Both the position numbers and the translations under genes were made by a program. A DNA stretch of 64,000 nt, from IMG/VR virus record IMGVR_UViG_3300049489_000993, positions 1-64,000 of that record; one strand, given 5' to 3'. Positions 1 to 8,417 of this stretch are shown in pieces. The first letter of the stretch is position 1; each line of letters starts with the position of its first letter. This DNA is from a virus. The notes beneath the pieces were generated by a model. It ran no database searches. It worked only from the letters and a program-made list of their open reading frames with translations, and had not been told where the DNA came from.

Positions 1-23
1 TGGGTAGCCAGTCGTCATCGTCG

Positions 24-557
24 TTACCTCGGTTGGTGCCATGCCGCTTGGGCGACCGGCCCCGGACGTGTGTTTGCGCTCGCGGCCCTCTCCTCGACAT
101 AAACGCGCGCGAGGGCGGTGAGCATCTGCGCCTTACGCCCGAAAGCGTCAAACAAAAACTGGGCACAGCTCCACGCGCGCTCGACCTCGAGAAGACTGCC
201 TTGCCACGTCGGATACTCCGGCTGCGTGCGCCACTCCTCCTCGATCGCAGCTTGCGTGGCCTTGCTCTCGGCGCGGCGACGCGTGCTCCACGTATCTCGC
301 GCGACACGGTAGTCGGCCTGGCGTTGGTCGTGGGCGTACTTGGCATCGGCGACCATGCCGCCCCAAAACGCGACCCACGCGGGGCATACCGCGATGTGCG
401 CGTCGAGCTGTGCGGGGTCGGTGACGAGGAGGGGGACCAACTCTTGCGCGCTCCAGGCGCGCCCGTTGATCGTGAACGGGCGCCACACGCTCATCGTCGT
501 GGAGAGCATGTGGGTTTGCGCTTGGATCTCACGCGAGGTGGCGTCACGGTCCATCAT
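24..557 (-). CDS. Hypothetical protein, last gene of the replication operon
   Basis: Unrecognised 177-residue protein. I chose the ATG at 557, whose first bases overlap the polymerase stop codon (ATGA arrangement) and which has GGGAG eight bases upstream; an upstream in-frame start at 608 would lie wholly inside the polymerase gene. The N-terminal part has a hydrophobic patch with several Trp residues (motif WRPFTINGRAWS), then a long stretch rich in Ala, Arg and Glu that looks helical. No signal peptide, metal motif or catalytic signature is visible. Its coupling to DNA polymerase suggests an early replication-associated role, but that is inference only. Confidence 0.75.
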   Translation of the reverse strand: MMDRDATSREIQAQTHMLSTTMSVWRPFTINGRAWSAQELVPLLVTDPAQLDAHIAVCPAWVAFWGGMVADAKYAHDQRQADYRVARDTWSTRRRAESKATQAAIEEEWRTQPEYPTWQGSLLEVERAWSCAQFLFDAFGRKAQMLTALARVYVEERAASANTRPGPVAQAAWHQPR

Positions 558-2542
558 TTCTTTTTCTCCCAGACAGGTTTTTTGTCGGCCCACGTCGTCG
601 AGGTCCATTCGGCGTCGGCGAGGATGGGAATCGGGGCGAACTGCGGGAAGTCTTCCATGACAGCTTTCAGCTCGCGGATTGCTTGCTCAGCGCCCTCGGG
701 GGCGAGATCAAACTGATTCTCGTCATGGACGGTCAGCACGAACTCGCCGTCGAAACGCCCCGCAGCGCGCCCGGCGGCGAGCACCTCGCAGCACCGCACG
801 ATGGCGATCTTTGCGATGTCGGCGGCGGTGCCCTGAATCATCGACGCGACGGCCTGGCGTGCGGCGCGCGGGTTGAAACGCTTGGTGCCGTACGTGTCCA
901 GCAGGTAGGGGATGCGCCGGGTGCGGCCGAAGATGTTGGTGAAGGCGTGGGGCCGTTGCCGCGCCATCGCGAGGCACAGCTCATCGGTGAAGGCGTTGAC
1001 GCGTGGGTACTCGGCGTGGAACTGCGCGTGCAACCGCTGGGCCTGTTCGTCGGACACGTAGTCAATGCCTTCGGACGGTTTAGCAGTCTTGTTGAGGTTT
1101 TCCATTATCCCAGTATATGTCATGCCGTATGCAGTACCGAAGTTGAACACTTTTGAAATGCGGCGCCAACGCTTCTCAATACTATGAAATAACTTGTTGC
1201 TAGTCGAGGCGTGAATATCCTCCCCGTTGACGAATGCCTGCGTCATCGTTGGTTCCGACGCACAGTACGCGAGCACCCGCAGCTCGATCTGAGAAAAGTC
1301 GATCAAGCCGCGCACCTTGCCACGCGGCACCACGAAAGCGCGCCGGATGCCGGCGTCGTCGTCAGAAGGGATATTTTGTAGGTTTGGCGCGGCAGCACTC
1401 ATGCGACCAGTACGCGCGCCCGCTTGTCGGAACGAACAATGCAATACACTATTAGCATCGCATCGATCAATGATCGGCGCGGTGTACGTCGTCAAGAGCT
1501 TGTCGGCTTCGCGCCATTCGAGCACCTCAGCGAGCATCGGCGTAACGGGCGAGCCTTGGCGCATCATGAATCGCAGCGCCGTCTCGTCGACGGAGGGTTG
1601 GCCTTCGACGCCGGGTTTGTCCTTGTTGCGCGTACGGTAATGGATCTCGTGGCGGCAATGTTCGTACAGGTACGTGCGAAGATCGTCGTCGCTGGAGACG
1701 TTCAGCGGATGTTGCGCGAGGCGGTGGATCTTGCCGAGCGCGACGTCACAGCGGGCTTGTGCGGAAGCGCCGATGCGCTGCAAATGCGGGATGTCGATCG
1801 GGACGCCGACCCATTCCGCCTGCACCAAGCGCGGGAGCAACCGCATCTCAGTCTCGTAGAGCGCGGCCCAATGCGCGCGAACCTGGGGCAGGAGCGCGTA
1901 GTGCAGCGCGAGCGTGTTGTAGCAATCCTTGGCCCCGTACTGCCCAAGGATGGGAACCGGAATCCAAGCGTAGCCGGGCGCCTCGCTTTCCTTCACCTTG
2001 TAGCGCCGGCACTCCTGCTTCAAGACCTCTTTGACGAGGTGCTTCATCTCGTAGGCGTTGGGGTCAACCCCGTGGAACACGCATCGGTGTTCCAGCTCCT
2101 TTGGCTCGTTCTCGTCGACGAGCTGGCATTGGATGAACGTGTCGTCCAGGCGGGCGCGGCAGACGATGCCGTCGACACGGGCAAACAGCAGATCGAACTT
2201 TATGTTCTGCCCCACGATGTTCGCGCGCGGGTCGCCGAGGATGTCTTGCACCATCTCGGTCACGGGAGCGACGGGGAGCTGTCGATCGTTGGTTTGGTGC
2301 CGGATGGGGAAGTAGACGCCGCGCGTGACGCCGTCGCCCTCGTCGTAGCCAAAGCCGTGCGCGATGATGCGCGCCGCGTGGAAGTAGTTGAAGCCACTCG
2401 TCTCGGTGTCCCAAGAAACGTATGTGCGCAGCGCCAGCTCTTTGAGCTTGGATCTCCAGAAGGGGATCTGCCGCTCGTCGGCTACGACGGTGGTGCGCGG
2501 ATCGATGCGCGGCAGCATCGCGGAGGCGAACTCAGCGAACAT
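554..2542 (-). CDS. DNA polymerase I, family A, with 3'-5' proofreading exonuclease
   Basis: This 662-residue replicative DNA polymerase copies the phage genome. Exonuclease motifs are intact: WDTETSG (D45, E47), NIKFD near 113-116 and YGAKD (Y202, D206). Polymerase motif A is LIDFSQIELR (D415), motif B is KVFNFGTAYG (K464, F468), and motif C is HDE at 606-608. The Phe at the position equivalent to E. coli F762 predicts normal discrimination against dideoxynucleotides. No 5'-3' exonuclease domain is present, as is usual for phage family A enzymes. The ATG start overlaps the end of the upstream small gene by 11 bases. It lies downstream of primase and helicase genes in one leftward operon. Identification is secure. 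Confidence 0.97.
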   Translation of the reverse strand: MFAEFASAMLPRIDPRTTVVADERQIPFWRSKLKELALRTYVSWDTETSGFNYFHAARIIAHGFGYDEGDGVTRGVYFPIRHQTNDRQLPVAPVTEMVQDILGDPRANIVGQNIKFDLLFARVDGIVCRARLDDTFIQCQLVDENEPKELEHRCVFHGVDPNAYEMKHLVKEVLKQECRRYKVKESEAPGYAWIPVPILGQYGAKDCYNTLALHYALLPQVRAHWAALYETEMRLLPRLVQAEWVGVPIDIPHLQRIGASAQARCDVALGKIHRLAQHPLNVSSDDDLRTYLYEHCRHEIHYRTRNKDKPGVEGQPSVDETALRFMMRQGSPVTPMLAEVLEWREADKLLTTYTAPIIDRCDANSVLHCSFRQAGARTGRMSAAAPNLQNIPSDDDAGIRRAFVVPRGKVRGLIDFSQIELRVLAYCASEPTMTQAFVNGEDIHASTSNKLFHSIEKRWRRISKVFNFGTAYGMTYTGIMENLNKTAKPSEGIDYVSDEQAQRLHAQFHAEYPRVNAFTDELCLAMARQRPHAFTNIFGRTRRIPYLLDTYGTKRFNPRAARQAVASMIQGTAADIAKIAIVRCCEVLAAGRAAGRFDGEFVLTVHDENQFDLAPEGAEQAIRELKAVMEDFPQFAPIPILADAEWTSTTWADKKPVWEKKK

Positions 2543-2807
2543 GGAGCCCCAACGCGTGCCGCGCCCAGGCCGCCTCGATATCGGAGACGGACAGCTCGCG
2601 TGCCTGCGGGCCGAGGGTGCGGCCGGTGTAATCGCGCACGAGGTGGAGCCAGGTGTTATGCGGCGCCGACCAGAACACGACCTCGAGCACGACGGCGAGC
2701 GGCGAGATGAAAAGCGGGCTTTTGAACGGGAGGGTTTCCTCGGCCGAGAGCGCGCGGGTGTATTGCGGGTCGGTGAGGTTGATCGATGCAGAGAGATTCG
2801 TGCTCAC
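2532..2807 (-). CDS. Small conserved-looking hypothetical protein
   Basis: Predicted 91 residues. I chose the GTG at 2807, which overlaps the stop of the upstream sigma-like gene (GTGA). A longer open frame to 2972 exists but lies entirely within that gene. The protein has a hydrophobic central stretch (LFISPLAVVLEVVFW) and an HNTW motif, perhaps a single amphipathic or buried helix rather than a membrane span. It is translationally coupled to its upstream neighbour and overlaps the polymerase start. The family is not recognised; function unknown. Confidence 0.65.
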   Translation of the reverse strand: MSTNLSASINLTDPQYTRALSAEETLPFKSPLFISPLAVVLEVVFWSAPHNTWLHLVRDYTGRTLGPQARELSVSDIEAAWARHALGLHVR

Positions 2808-4537
2808 GATTTCTTGCGCTGCCTCCTCTTCTTTGAACGCTTGGGTTTGCGGCGGGGCTTTGCGGACTTGGCGAGGGTCGCGGCGGGGGATTGGATCTCG
2901 GGGCGCGGGCGGCGCTGGCGATCGATATGGACGTGTACCGAGAGCACGGCGAAGAACTTGGCGCCGGACCACGCGTTGTTGCCGGTGATCGAGCGCGCGA
3001 GCTGTCCAAGCGTCCCGTCCTCAATCATGCTTTCCTGCGGCGACCCAACCACCTGCCCGCGCTCGTCGATCTGGGCCGTCCACAGGACGCGCCAGACCCC
3101 ATCTCGGCGGTAGGTAGCGCCGGTCGCGCGGGTCATGTCGCCGCGGCCGTCTTTGAGCTTGACCACACGGTACCGGACGCCTCGCCAATCCCGCTCCAGC
3201 TCATGCCCGACGGGCAGCAAGGCCAGCTCGGCCGCCGACCCTTGCGGCTTGCGGTACCAGCGCGACCCATCGGCCTTGAGCGCGTAGGCTTTCTGGCCGG
3301 CCGGCAGCACCCCCCGGCGCTGGCTCAGGTAGACCCGCTCCGGTGCGATCGGCTGCGCGCGGAACAGGCGCTTGGAGCCCCCGGTGGGCGTCGACGGACC
3401 AGGGCGGCGCACCTTGGGCCGGCGTTTCGGACGGGGGGGCGCAGCCGGCTTGGCGTCCTCGACGGGGTCCTCGTCGGGGGCCGATGGGATCTCGTCCTCC
3501 TCATCGTCGCCGGGAATCGCGGGGGCTTCTTCGTCGTGGTCTTCGTCGGGGATCGAGGGAACTTCGGTGGGTGCATCCTCTTCGGTGTCGTCTTCCTCGA
3601 CGAGCGGCGGTGGGGGCGGCGGCGTCGTGGTCGACTTGATCAGCACCAAGGGTGGCGAGCGCGGAGCGGGAGCGTGGGCACGTTGGATCGTGGCGAGCTG
3701 GGCTTCGATCTCGGGGCGGGCACCGAGGGCGGCTTCGCAGTCGCCACAAAAGCCGCACTCTTTGGTGCAGGTGGGGTCGGTGAGGTCGAAGTGCCGCGGG
3801 GAGGCGAAGCAGGGCGGGAAGTCCTGCACGTCGCCGCGGTCGTCGGTCATGATCGCGGACACCTCGCGCACGAGGTAGGGGCGATCGAGGGCTTTGACGG
3901 GCGAGCGGTTGGCCAGGGCCACGCGCGCCAGCTCGGCGACGGGCAGCGTTTCGACGGGGCGGGAATCGGGCATTGCGGCATCTCCGTACAGGTGAACCAC
4001 GTCGGCGATTGTGGCGCCCGGCATCTCTCGCCGGGCACGGCGCACGGCGGCGAGTCGGGAGCCCTTCGTCGAGCGGCGGGGCGCCGTCGGTGTACCACGA
4101 GATCCAACGGCATGGATCTCATAAAGGTCCTGAAAAATGGTCTCGCCGATGACGCCCCGAAGGCGCTCGACGGCCGCCTGGCACGCCGCCTGGCGCTCGG
4201 CGGCGAGCACAGCATGCTCCGCGGTCGGCGCTGCGTCCGAGAGGGTGTCGAGGTCGGCGTCGAAAGAGCGAGCCAGCGCGGCACGCGGCTTGGCGTTGGC
4301 CTTGCGAATCAGCGAAATGAAGGCGCTCGAAATGGAGCGGCGCACGTAAGCGATCTCCTCCTCCGGGGGCAGCCCGAGCTGGCGCGCGGCGACGAGGGCT
4401 CGCCATGCGGACACGCGGCATTCGGCGCGCACGTCGTCGTGGTCGACGGCGAGGCGGTCTCGCATCCAGGTGGGGGCGTAGTAGCGGCGGACAAAGGGCT
4501 CGTAGCGCGCAAGATCGCGCTCGATGGCATGTGGCAT
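2804..4537 (-). CDS. Sigma-factor-like N-terminus fused to Cys-rich motif and DUF2924-like C-terminus
   Basis: A 577-residue composite protein. The ATG at 4537 has GGGAG six bases upstream, so the longer frame to 4591 is not used. Residues about 8-90 resemble sigma-70 region 2: DVRAECRVSAWRAL followed by YVRRSISSAFISLIRK, the pattern of an ECF-type core-binding helix. A cluster of five Cys (about 243, 257, 261, 264, 267) may bind zinc or an Fe-S cluster. A long Pro/Glu/Asp linker follows. Near the C-terminus, ERDWRGVRYRV and ARSITGNNAWSGAKFFAV resemble DUF2924, a domain of unknown function common in phages. The tail is very basic (KPKRSKKRRQRKK). It may redirect host RNA polymerase or act in DNA metabolism; both ideas are inference. 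Confidence 0.7.
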   Translation of the reverse strand: MPHAIERDLARYEPFVRRYYAPTWMRDRLAVDHDDVRAECRVSAWRALVAARQLGLPPEEEIAYVRRSISSAFISLIRKANAKPRAALARSFDADLDTLSDAAPTAEHAVLAAERQAACQAAVERLRGVIGETIFQDLYEIHAVGSRGTPTAPRRSTKGSRLAAVRRARREMPGATIADVVHLYGDAAMPDSRPVETLPVAELARVALANRSPVKALDRPYLVREVSAIMTDDRGDVQDFPPCFASPRHFDLTDPTCTKECGFCGDCEAALGARPEIEAQLATIQRAHAPAPRSPPLVLIKSTTTPPPPPPLVEEDDTEEDAPTEVPSIPDEDHDEEAPAIPGDDEEDEIPSAPDEDPVEDAKPAAPPRPKRRPKVRRPGPSTPTGGSKRLFRAQPIAPERVYLSQRRGVLPAGQKAYALKADGSRWYRKPQGSAAELALLPVGHELERDWRGVRYRVVKLKDGRGDMTRATGATYRRDGVWRVLWTAQIDERGQVVGSPQESMIEDGTLGQLARSITGNNAWSGAKFFAVLSVHVHIDRQRRPRPEIQSPAATLAKSAKPRRKPKRSKKRRQRKKS

Positions 4538-4568
4538 TGGTTGTCTCCCGGCGTCAGGGGCAGCTAGG

Positions 4569-4742
4569 TCACGGAGGCAGGCGCTTGGCAATAGCCTTGT
4601 CGCGCGGCATCCAATCGTATGAACGGGGCAAGGTCAGCAGCGCCAGCGCGGCGCGCTCGCCGGCGGAATCCAAGCGCAGTCGGCGCAACCACGCTTGGAT
4701 GCGATGAATGGTGGCGCGGAGTCGGGGGTCAGGGCGCGGCAT
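4569..4742 (-). CDS. Small hypothetical protein (57 aa)
   Basis: A short frame of 57 codons begins at an ATG that overlaps the last 14 bases of the preceding gene in another frame and ends 31 bases before the sigma-like gene starts. It encodes an Arg/Leu-rich helical protein (IHRIQAWLRRLRLDSAGERAAL) ending in RDKAIAKRLPP. There is no clear Shine-Dalgarno sequence, so translation would depend on coupling to the upstream gene. Gene packing and amphipathic character support it. Function unknown. Confidence 0.5.
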   Translation of the reverse strand: MPRPDPRLRATIHRIQAWLRRLRLDSAGERAALALLTLPRSYDWMPRDKAIAKRLPP

Positions 4743-4962
4743 TGGGAACCGCTTGTGGGGCGAAGAGTAAGTCGCCCTTCTTGGTCATGGCGCCTGTGCG
4801 GAGCATGAGCGCCTCGATCTGCTCGTACTGTTGGATCGTGCAGCCCTGCGCCATGAGCGCCGCGTAGACGGTGCCGGCGGGGCAGCCGAGGGGGGCCGCC
4901 GCGGCGACGGCCTCACGCACGGCGAGGACGACTTGCAGGAGCGCCCGCTCCTGCGCGCTCAC
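4729..4962 (-). CDS. Small hypothetical protein (77 aa)
   Basis: Unrecognised 77-residue protein whose ATG overlaps the stop of the preceding gene by four bases. It is Ala-rich and probably all-helical, with the pattern AGTVYAALMAQGCTIQQYEQIEAL that could be a small winged-helix or helix-turn-helix fold, then a short beta-like tail (GDLLFAP). That layout resembles small DNA-binding proteins, but no family can be assigned. It sits in the early small-gene cluster directly downstream of the promoter-like element at 5185-5224. Confidence 0.6.
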   Translation of the reverse strand: MSAQERALLQVVLAVREAVAAAAPLGCPAGTVYAALMAQGCTIQQYEQIEALMLRTGAMTKKGDLLFAPQAVPNAAP

Positions 4963-5165
4963 GAGCGCACCGCCTTCAACGCCAGCGCGGCGCGAAGGAC
5001 GATCAGATCCGTAACGCCGATGACGCGCTCCATGACGCTTGCCGAGCGCGCCATCGTCTCAGAGCGCGCGATCATGGCGGTGATGTGATGGGTGGTCGCC
5101 TTCTCCGCCAGATTCGCGGCGAGGGTGGCGGTAAGCTGTTCGCAGGCAGTCTCGGGTGCGGGCAT
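4959..5165 (-). CDS. Small hypothetical protein (68 aa)
   Basis: The ATG at 5165 has a strong GGAGG six bases upstream; in-frame codons further up run through the promoter element and are not used. The 68-residue product is Ala/Thr-rich and predicted helical, with no recognisable motif. It is the first gene after the repeated TTGACA element and so probably the first of an early transcript that continues into the sigma-like gene and polymerase. Function unknown. Confidence 0.6.
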   Translation of the reverse strand: MPAPETACEQLTATLAANLAEKATTHHITAMIARSETMARSASVMERVIGVTDLIVLRAALALKAVRS

Positions 5166-5184
5166 TGCGGACCTCCGTGCGCTC

Positions 5185-5224
5185 AGCTTACAGCCTTGGA
5201 TCTTGGGTGTCAAGCGTGAGACTA
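5185..5224 (-). promoter_or_regulatory. Repeated promoter/operator element, copy 1
   Basis: On the minus strand there is TTGACA (5213-5208), a 17-base spacer and TAAGCT (5190-5185) as a weak -10. The 31 bases 5194-5224 are identical to 14024-14054. The element includes CCAAGATCCAA and half of a palindrome (TGAGAC) that is complete at 62085-62100. It lies 20 bases upstream of a gene start. It could be a promoter, an operator or both. Confidence 0.6.
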
Positions 5225-5245
5225 CAGCCCCACAGATCCGAGCAC

Positions 5246-6304
5246 TTACGGGATCAATGCGATCTTGGAAAGCGCCCCGATCGGCTGGGCCTGCGCGCGC
5301 CATGCGCGGTTCTCAGCGACGGTGTAGCTGCCAGGGTCCGCACCGTCGGGGTAGCGCACGACGCGCACAGTGAAATGGGGGGCAAGCTTCTCGGCGGCGA
5401 GCTGCGCAGGCGGCGTTTTGCCAGGGCGATCAGTGAGCCACGAATCCGGGTCATAGGCGAGGTCCACCTCACGAATGCCCGCCATGACAAGGAGCCGGAT
5501 TTGCTGCTCGGAGATCACCTTGCCGAAGGTCGCAACGGCGTCGGGGCCAGACTGTAGCCAATCGGTCGGCCCCTCGACGATGGCAATGCGTGCATGCGCG
5601 CGAGCGTACTCCAGCCCCAAAACGACGTCGCTGGCAGACGCAAAGCGCGCGGGATCTTGATTCGCCGGGTTCAGGTTCTTGCGGTACTTCCCGAAGCGCG
5701 CCTCGTCGTGCTCGCTCTTTTCCCACGTCGCACGCGTCTGGAAGTAGATCCACCCCCCCGCATAGTCTCGCACCGGAAACACAAGCCGATCTTGGTACAG
5801 CCCCCATGTGCAAATGCCGACGCCGAGTCGCATGAGGTTGTCGAGGTCAAAGCCGCGCTTGGCGGTGTACGGGTGATGCCCGCGCAAGTGCTCAAAATAG
5901 GGAGGCGGATCAATCGGGGCCGGCTGCCAGAACCGCGGTCGCTCGACGACGGCACGATCGGCATGCGGGTCCTCGGGGATGAGCGCCAGTGAGCGCCCTC
6001 CCGCCGACAAGCGCACCAGCTCGGCGGCCTGCGGGAAACCCCCCTCGTACTCTGCGATCAGCTCCAAGAGCGAGAAGCCCCGCGCGCACCGCAAGCAGCG
6101 CCATTTACGACGCTGCGGGTTGATCGAGAGCTTGTCTTCACCGCCGCACCACGGGCACGTTTGGAGGTACTCGTTGCGCTGTCGACCCTGCGGCTTGAAC
6201 CCGTGGCGCGTGAGCCACTTCTCGAGGGGGAACCTCTCGAGGAGCACCAAGAACGCGGCGTTCTCAGAAGCCCACGTCGACTTGTTCGTGAGGGGTGGGG
6301 TCAT
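5246..6304 (-). CDS. DNA primase with zinc-binding and TOPRIM domains
   Basis: A 352-residue DnaG-type primase that would make RNA primers at the fork. The N-terminus has a CHC2-like zinc ribbon (C50, C53, C70, C73; motifs CPWCGG and CLRC). The middle region matches the primase core (YQDRLVFPVRDYAGGWIYFQTR). A TOPRIM fold follows: IAIVEGPTD supplies the catalytic Glu, YDPDS the Asp pair, and DGADPGSY the final acidic motif. It lacks a helicase domain, and the upstream DnaB-type gene, whose end overlaps this start by 41 bases, supplies one. At 352 residues it is shorter than bacterial DnaG, as usual for phages. Confidence 0.93.
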   Translation of the reverse strand: MTPPLTNKSTWASENAAFLVLLERFPLEKWLTRHGFKPQGRQRNEYLQTCPWCGGEDKLSINPQRRKWRCLRCARGFSLLELIAEYEGGFPQAAELVRLSAGGRSLALIPEDPHADRAVVERPRFWQPAPIDPPPYFEHLRGHHPYTAKRGFDLDNLMRLGVGICTWGLYQDRLVFPVRDYAGGWIYFQTRATWEKSEHDEARFGKYRKNLNPANQDPARFASASDVVLGLEYARAHARIAIVEGPTDWLQSGPDAVATFGKVISEQQIRLLVMAGIREVDLAYDPDSWLTDRPGKTPPAQLAAEKLAPHFTVRVVRYPDGADPGSYTVAENRAWRAQAQPIGALSKIALIP

Positions 6305-7655
6305 AGGTCTCCGTGCGCAAGACGCCGGTGTACGCGCGCCCGTGCGCGTAGTCGGTGCGCACCTCGATCAACTTGCCGGCGGGCGCCGACCGATACAGCT
6401 CGGCGTACAAGCGCGCTTTCTCTTGCTGGGCCTCGGCGGTGGTGCGGTTGATCGAGCCGATGAAGTCCGCGCACCGCACCTTCTCGTAGCTGTCCGCAAT
6501 CTGGTTCGAGCGCACAACGTGGTTCTCGTTGTCGACGGCCCCCTTGAGCGGGCGCTGCGCCTGCGACGCCGTCCAGATTGCATAGCCGTTGTCGCGGTCG
6601 CACAGAGCCTTGATGTCGCGGAACGCTGCCGCTTGTTCCTGCGTCGGAGAGTCGTACCGCTGGCGCGCCTTCAAGAGGTCACCGTAGTCGATCACGATCA
6701 TCCGCGGGCGGAATCCCCGACGCTGGCGAAGGTCTGTCAGCTCGGCGTATACGTCGGTAATCGAGGCATTCCACGCCGCTGCGTCCTTGGTGTAGCCGCG
6801 GATGACAAGGAGGTCTTTCATCTCGCGGTACTCGTCGCGCAGCACCAGCATGCGCGTGTCGTCTAGGTGGCCGTGCTTCAACGCCTGCCGCGTCGACCAC
6901 GCAAACGCACTCTCGAATCGATCTTCGGCTTGCTCGCGCCCACCCTCGAGCACGACGTAGAGCACCGGGATACGCAGCGCACGCACGGCGTAATACGCGA
7001 GCCACGAAAGCATATGGCTTTTCCCGACTTTCGCATAGGCCATCCATATACCTAGCTCGCCGCGCGATAAGCCCCCGTCTAGTACAGTGTCAAGATCCGG
7101 CACCCCTGTCGAAAAGGTGTAGAGGTGAGCCTGCGCGGTTTCTTTCGCGCGCCGCTGTGTGCGCGCGTCAAGCTCCTCGAAAAAGAAAGAGCGGTCGACG
7201 CCGGAAAGCGTGGCGGCTTGGATCGCGGTGTTGCGCTCCTCCCAGAATCGACAAACGTCGTCGACGGGTGCGCCGCTGTTGTAGAGGGCGCGCAAGCGTT
7301 CGACGCCGTCGACGATGAGGTTGCGCTTGACGAACTCGGTCAGTCGAGACGCGATGTAGTCCGCTTCCACGACGGGCTGGGTGACGACGGCTTCCACCGT
7401 CGTGAGGTACTGCGCGGCAAGGCTGGCCTCGAGCGAGCGGCATTGCTCGACGAGCACGAGCGGCGTGGGCGGGCGGCCATAGGTCACGAGGTGTTGTTGG
7501 ATCTGGGCGAAAAGCCAGGCGAGCGCGGGCGTCTCGAAGTAGGTGGGTTGGAGCTGCGTGGCGATGAGCGCGGCGACGGCTTCGTTCTCGAGCGCGAGGC
7601 GCAGCATCGCGTGCTGGAAGGGTCGACCAAAGGGGGCAGCGGTCGACGATGTCAC
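6264..7655 (-). CDS. Replicative DNA helicase, DnaB-like
   Basis: A 463-residue RecA-fold helicase that would unwind the fork and recruit the neighbouring primase. I chose GTG at 7655, overlapping the upstream stop (GTGA) with CGAGG upstream. An N-terminal helical domain (about 1-150) is followed by the linker-like YTFSTGVPDLDTVLDGGL, Walker A AYAKVGKS (about 205-213) and Walker B MIVIDYGD. The conserved motif TASQAQR fits DnaB motif H3. The Walker A lysine and serine are intact. Adjacent primase and polymerase genes complete a phage replisome. Confidence 0.92.
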   Translation of the reverse strand: MTSSTAAPFGRPFQHAMLRLALENEAVAALIATQLQPTYFETPALAWLFAQIQQHLVTYGRPPTPLVLVEQCRSLEASLAAQYLTTVEAVVTQPVVEADYIASRLTEFVKRNLIVDGVERLRALYNSGAPVDDVCRFWEERNTAIQAATLSGVDRSFFFEELDARTQRRAKETAQAHLYTFSTGVPDLDTVLDGGLSRGELGIWMAYAKVGKSHMLSWLAYYAVRALRIPVLYVVLEGGREQAEDRFESAFAWSTRQALKHGHLDDTRMLVLRDEYREMKDLLVIRGYTKDAAAWNASITDVYAELTDLRQRRGFRPRMIVIDYGDLLKARQRYDSPTQEQAAAFRDIKALCDRDNGYAIWTASQAQRPLKGAVDNENHVVRSNQIADSYEKVRCADFIGSINRTTAEAQQEKARLYAELYRSAPAGKLIEVRTDYAHGRAYTGVLRTETYDPTPHEQVDVGF

Positions 7656-8329
7656 CGAGAGACCTCGCGCTGAAGTTGTCGCGCGCGGGCGCTGCATTCA
7701 ACGCGCACCGGGCACTGCGGACAGATTGCCGACTGCGCGTGATAGCCGAACGTGAGGTCGGCGGACAGCAGGCAAAGCGTGTGATTGCCGCGCTCGAACA
7801 GGGTCCGCTTCATCGTCTCGGCACCGGGGTGGAGGTCTACAAAGGGAAGAAACGCGCGAGCTTGCCTTGCGTCTTTCGCGAGTGCCGCAGAGCGCCCGGT
7901 CTCCGTATGCCCATCAGCGGACCAGGCGACGAATGCCTCGGCGCGCGCTTCGGAGAAAAGCGCGGCGAAGGGCGGCGCGTGTCGGCCGGCGAGCTGGGCA
8001 AAGAGATGGGCGAGCCACGCGACGGGATCGAAACGGCGACGGCGGCACCATACGTCGAGGGCGTAAAAGACGTGCAGCGTCGATTGTGACCACGCCTTAG
8101 CGGGATTGCGGCCTTGCGCGACCACTCGCTTCCCCCACCCCGTCGCGCGCAAACCCTCGTTGTAGACGCGCAGGAGGGTCAGGGCGCGGTCTTGCCAGCC
8201 CGGCGACCAAGACTCCGGGGGCGGAATGTCCGGCATTGGGACGGCTTCCAGCGTCCAGGGGGATGGGCGCTTCGCGCGCTTGCTGCGCGCCTTGGCTTTC
8301 CGCTTGGCTTTCTTCTTCTTCGCAGCCAC
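7652..8329 (-). CDS. Hypothetical protein with basic N-terminus and C-terminal Cys cluster
   Basis: Unrecognised. Candidate starts are GTG 8329 (used here, about 225 residues) and ATG 8236 (194 residues, with GGAAG upstream). A start at 8362 would lie inside the terminator stem. If the longer form is made, it begins with a very basic Lys/Arg tract (KKKKAKRKAKARSKRAK) suited to nucleic-acid binding. The C-terminus carries CPQCPVRVEC, reminiscent of WhiB-type or other small Fe-S/zinc clusters. It is coupled to the DnaB-like gene by a GTGA overlap, so a replication role is plausible. Confidence 0.6.
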   Translation of the reverse strand: MAAKKKKAKRKAKARSKRAKRPSPWTLEAVPMPDIPPPESWSPGWQDRALTLLRVYNEGLRATGWGKRVVAQGRNPAKAWSQSTLHVFYALDVWCRRRRFDPVAWLAHLFAQLAGRHAPPFAALFSEARAEAFVAWSADGHTETGRSAALAKDARQARAFLPFVDLHPGAETMKRTLFERGNHTLCLLSADLTFGYHAQSAICPQCPVRVECSARARQLQREVSR

Positions 8330-8330
8330 A

Positions 8331-8369
8331 CAAAAAGAAACGGCGGGCGCCCGTGAAAGCATCCGCCGT
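8331..8369 (-). terminator. Intrinsic terminator after the SF2 helicase gene
   Basis: Read leftwards, ACGGCGG (8369-8363) pairs with CCGCCGT (8346-8340), with a 16-base loop, followed directly by TTTCTTTTT. It lies 49 bases beyond the helicase stop and just before the next gene's possible starts, so transcription of the downstream genes must read through, start anew or be antiterminated. Confidence 0.7.
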
Positions 8370-8417
8370 CTCGCTCGGCCCCACGTTGACGCCGGGAGGC
8401 CGAGCCCGCCCACCGTA

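Noticed and set aside
2891-4567. A 558-codon plus-strand frame opposite the sigma-like gene
   Set aside because: Composition (Gly/Arg/Val-rich) and lack of any motif mark it as an antisense shadow.
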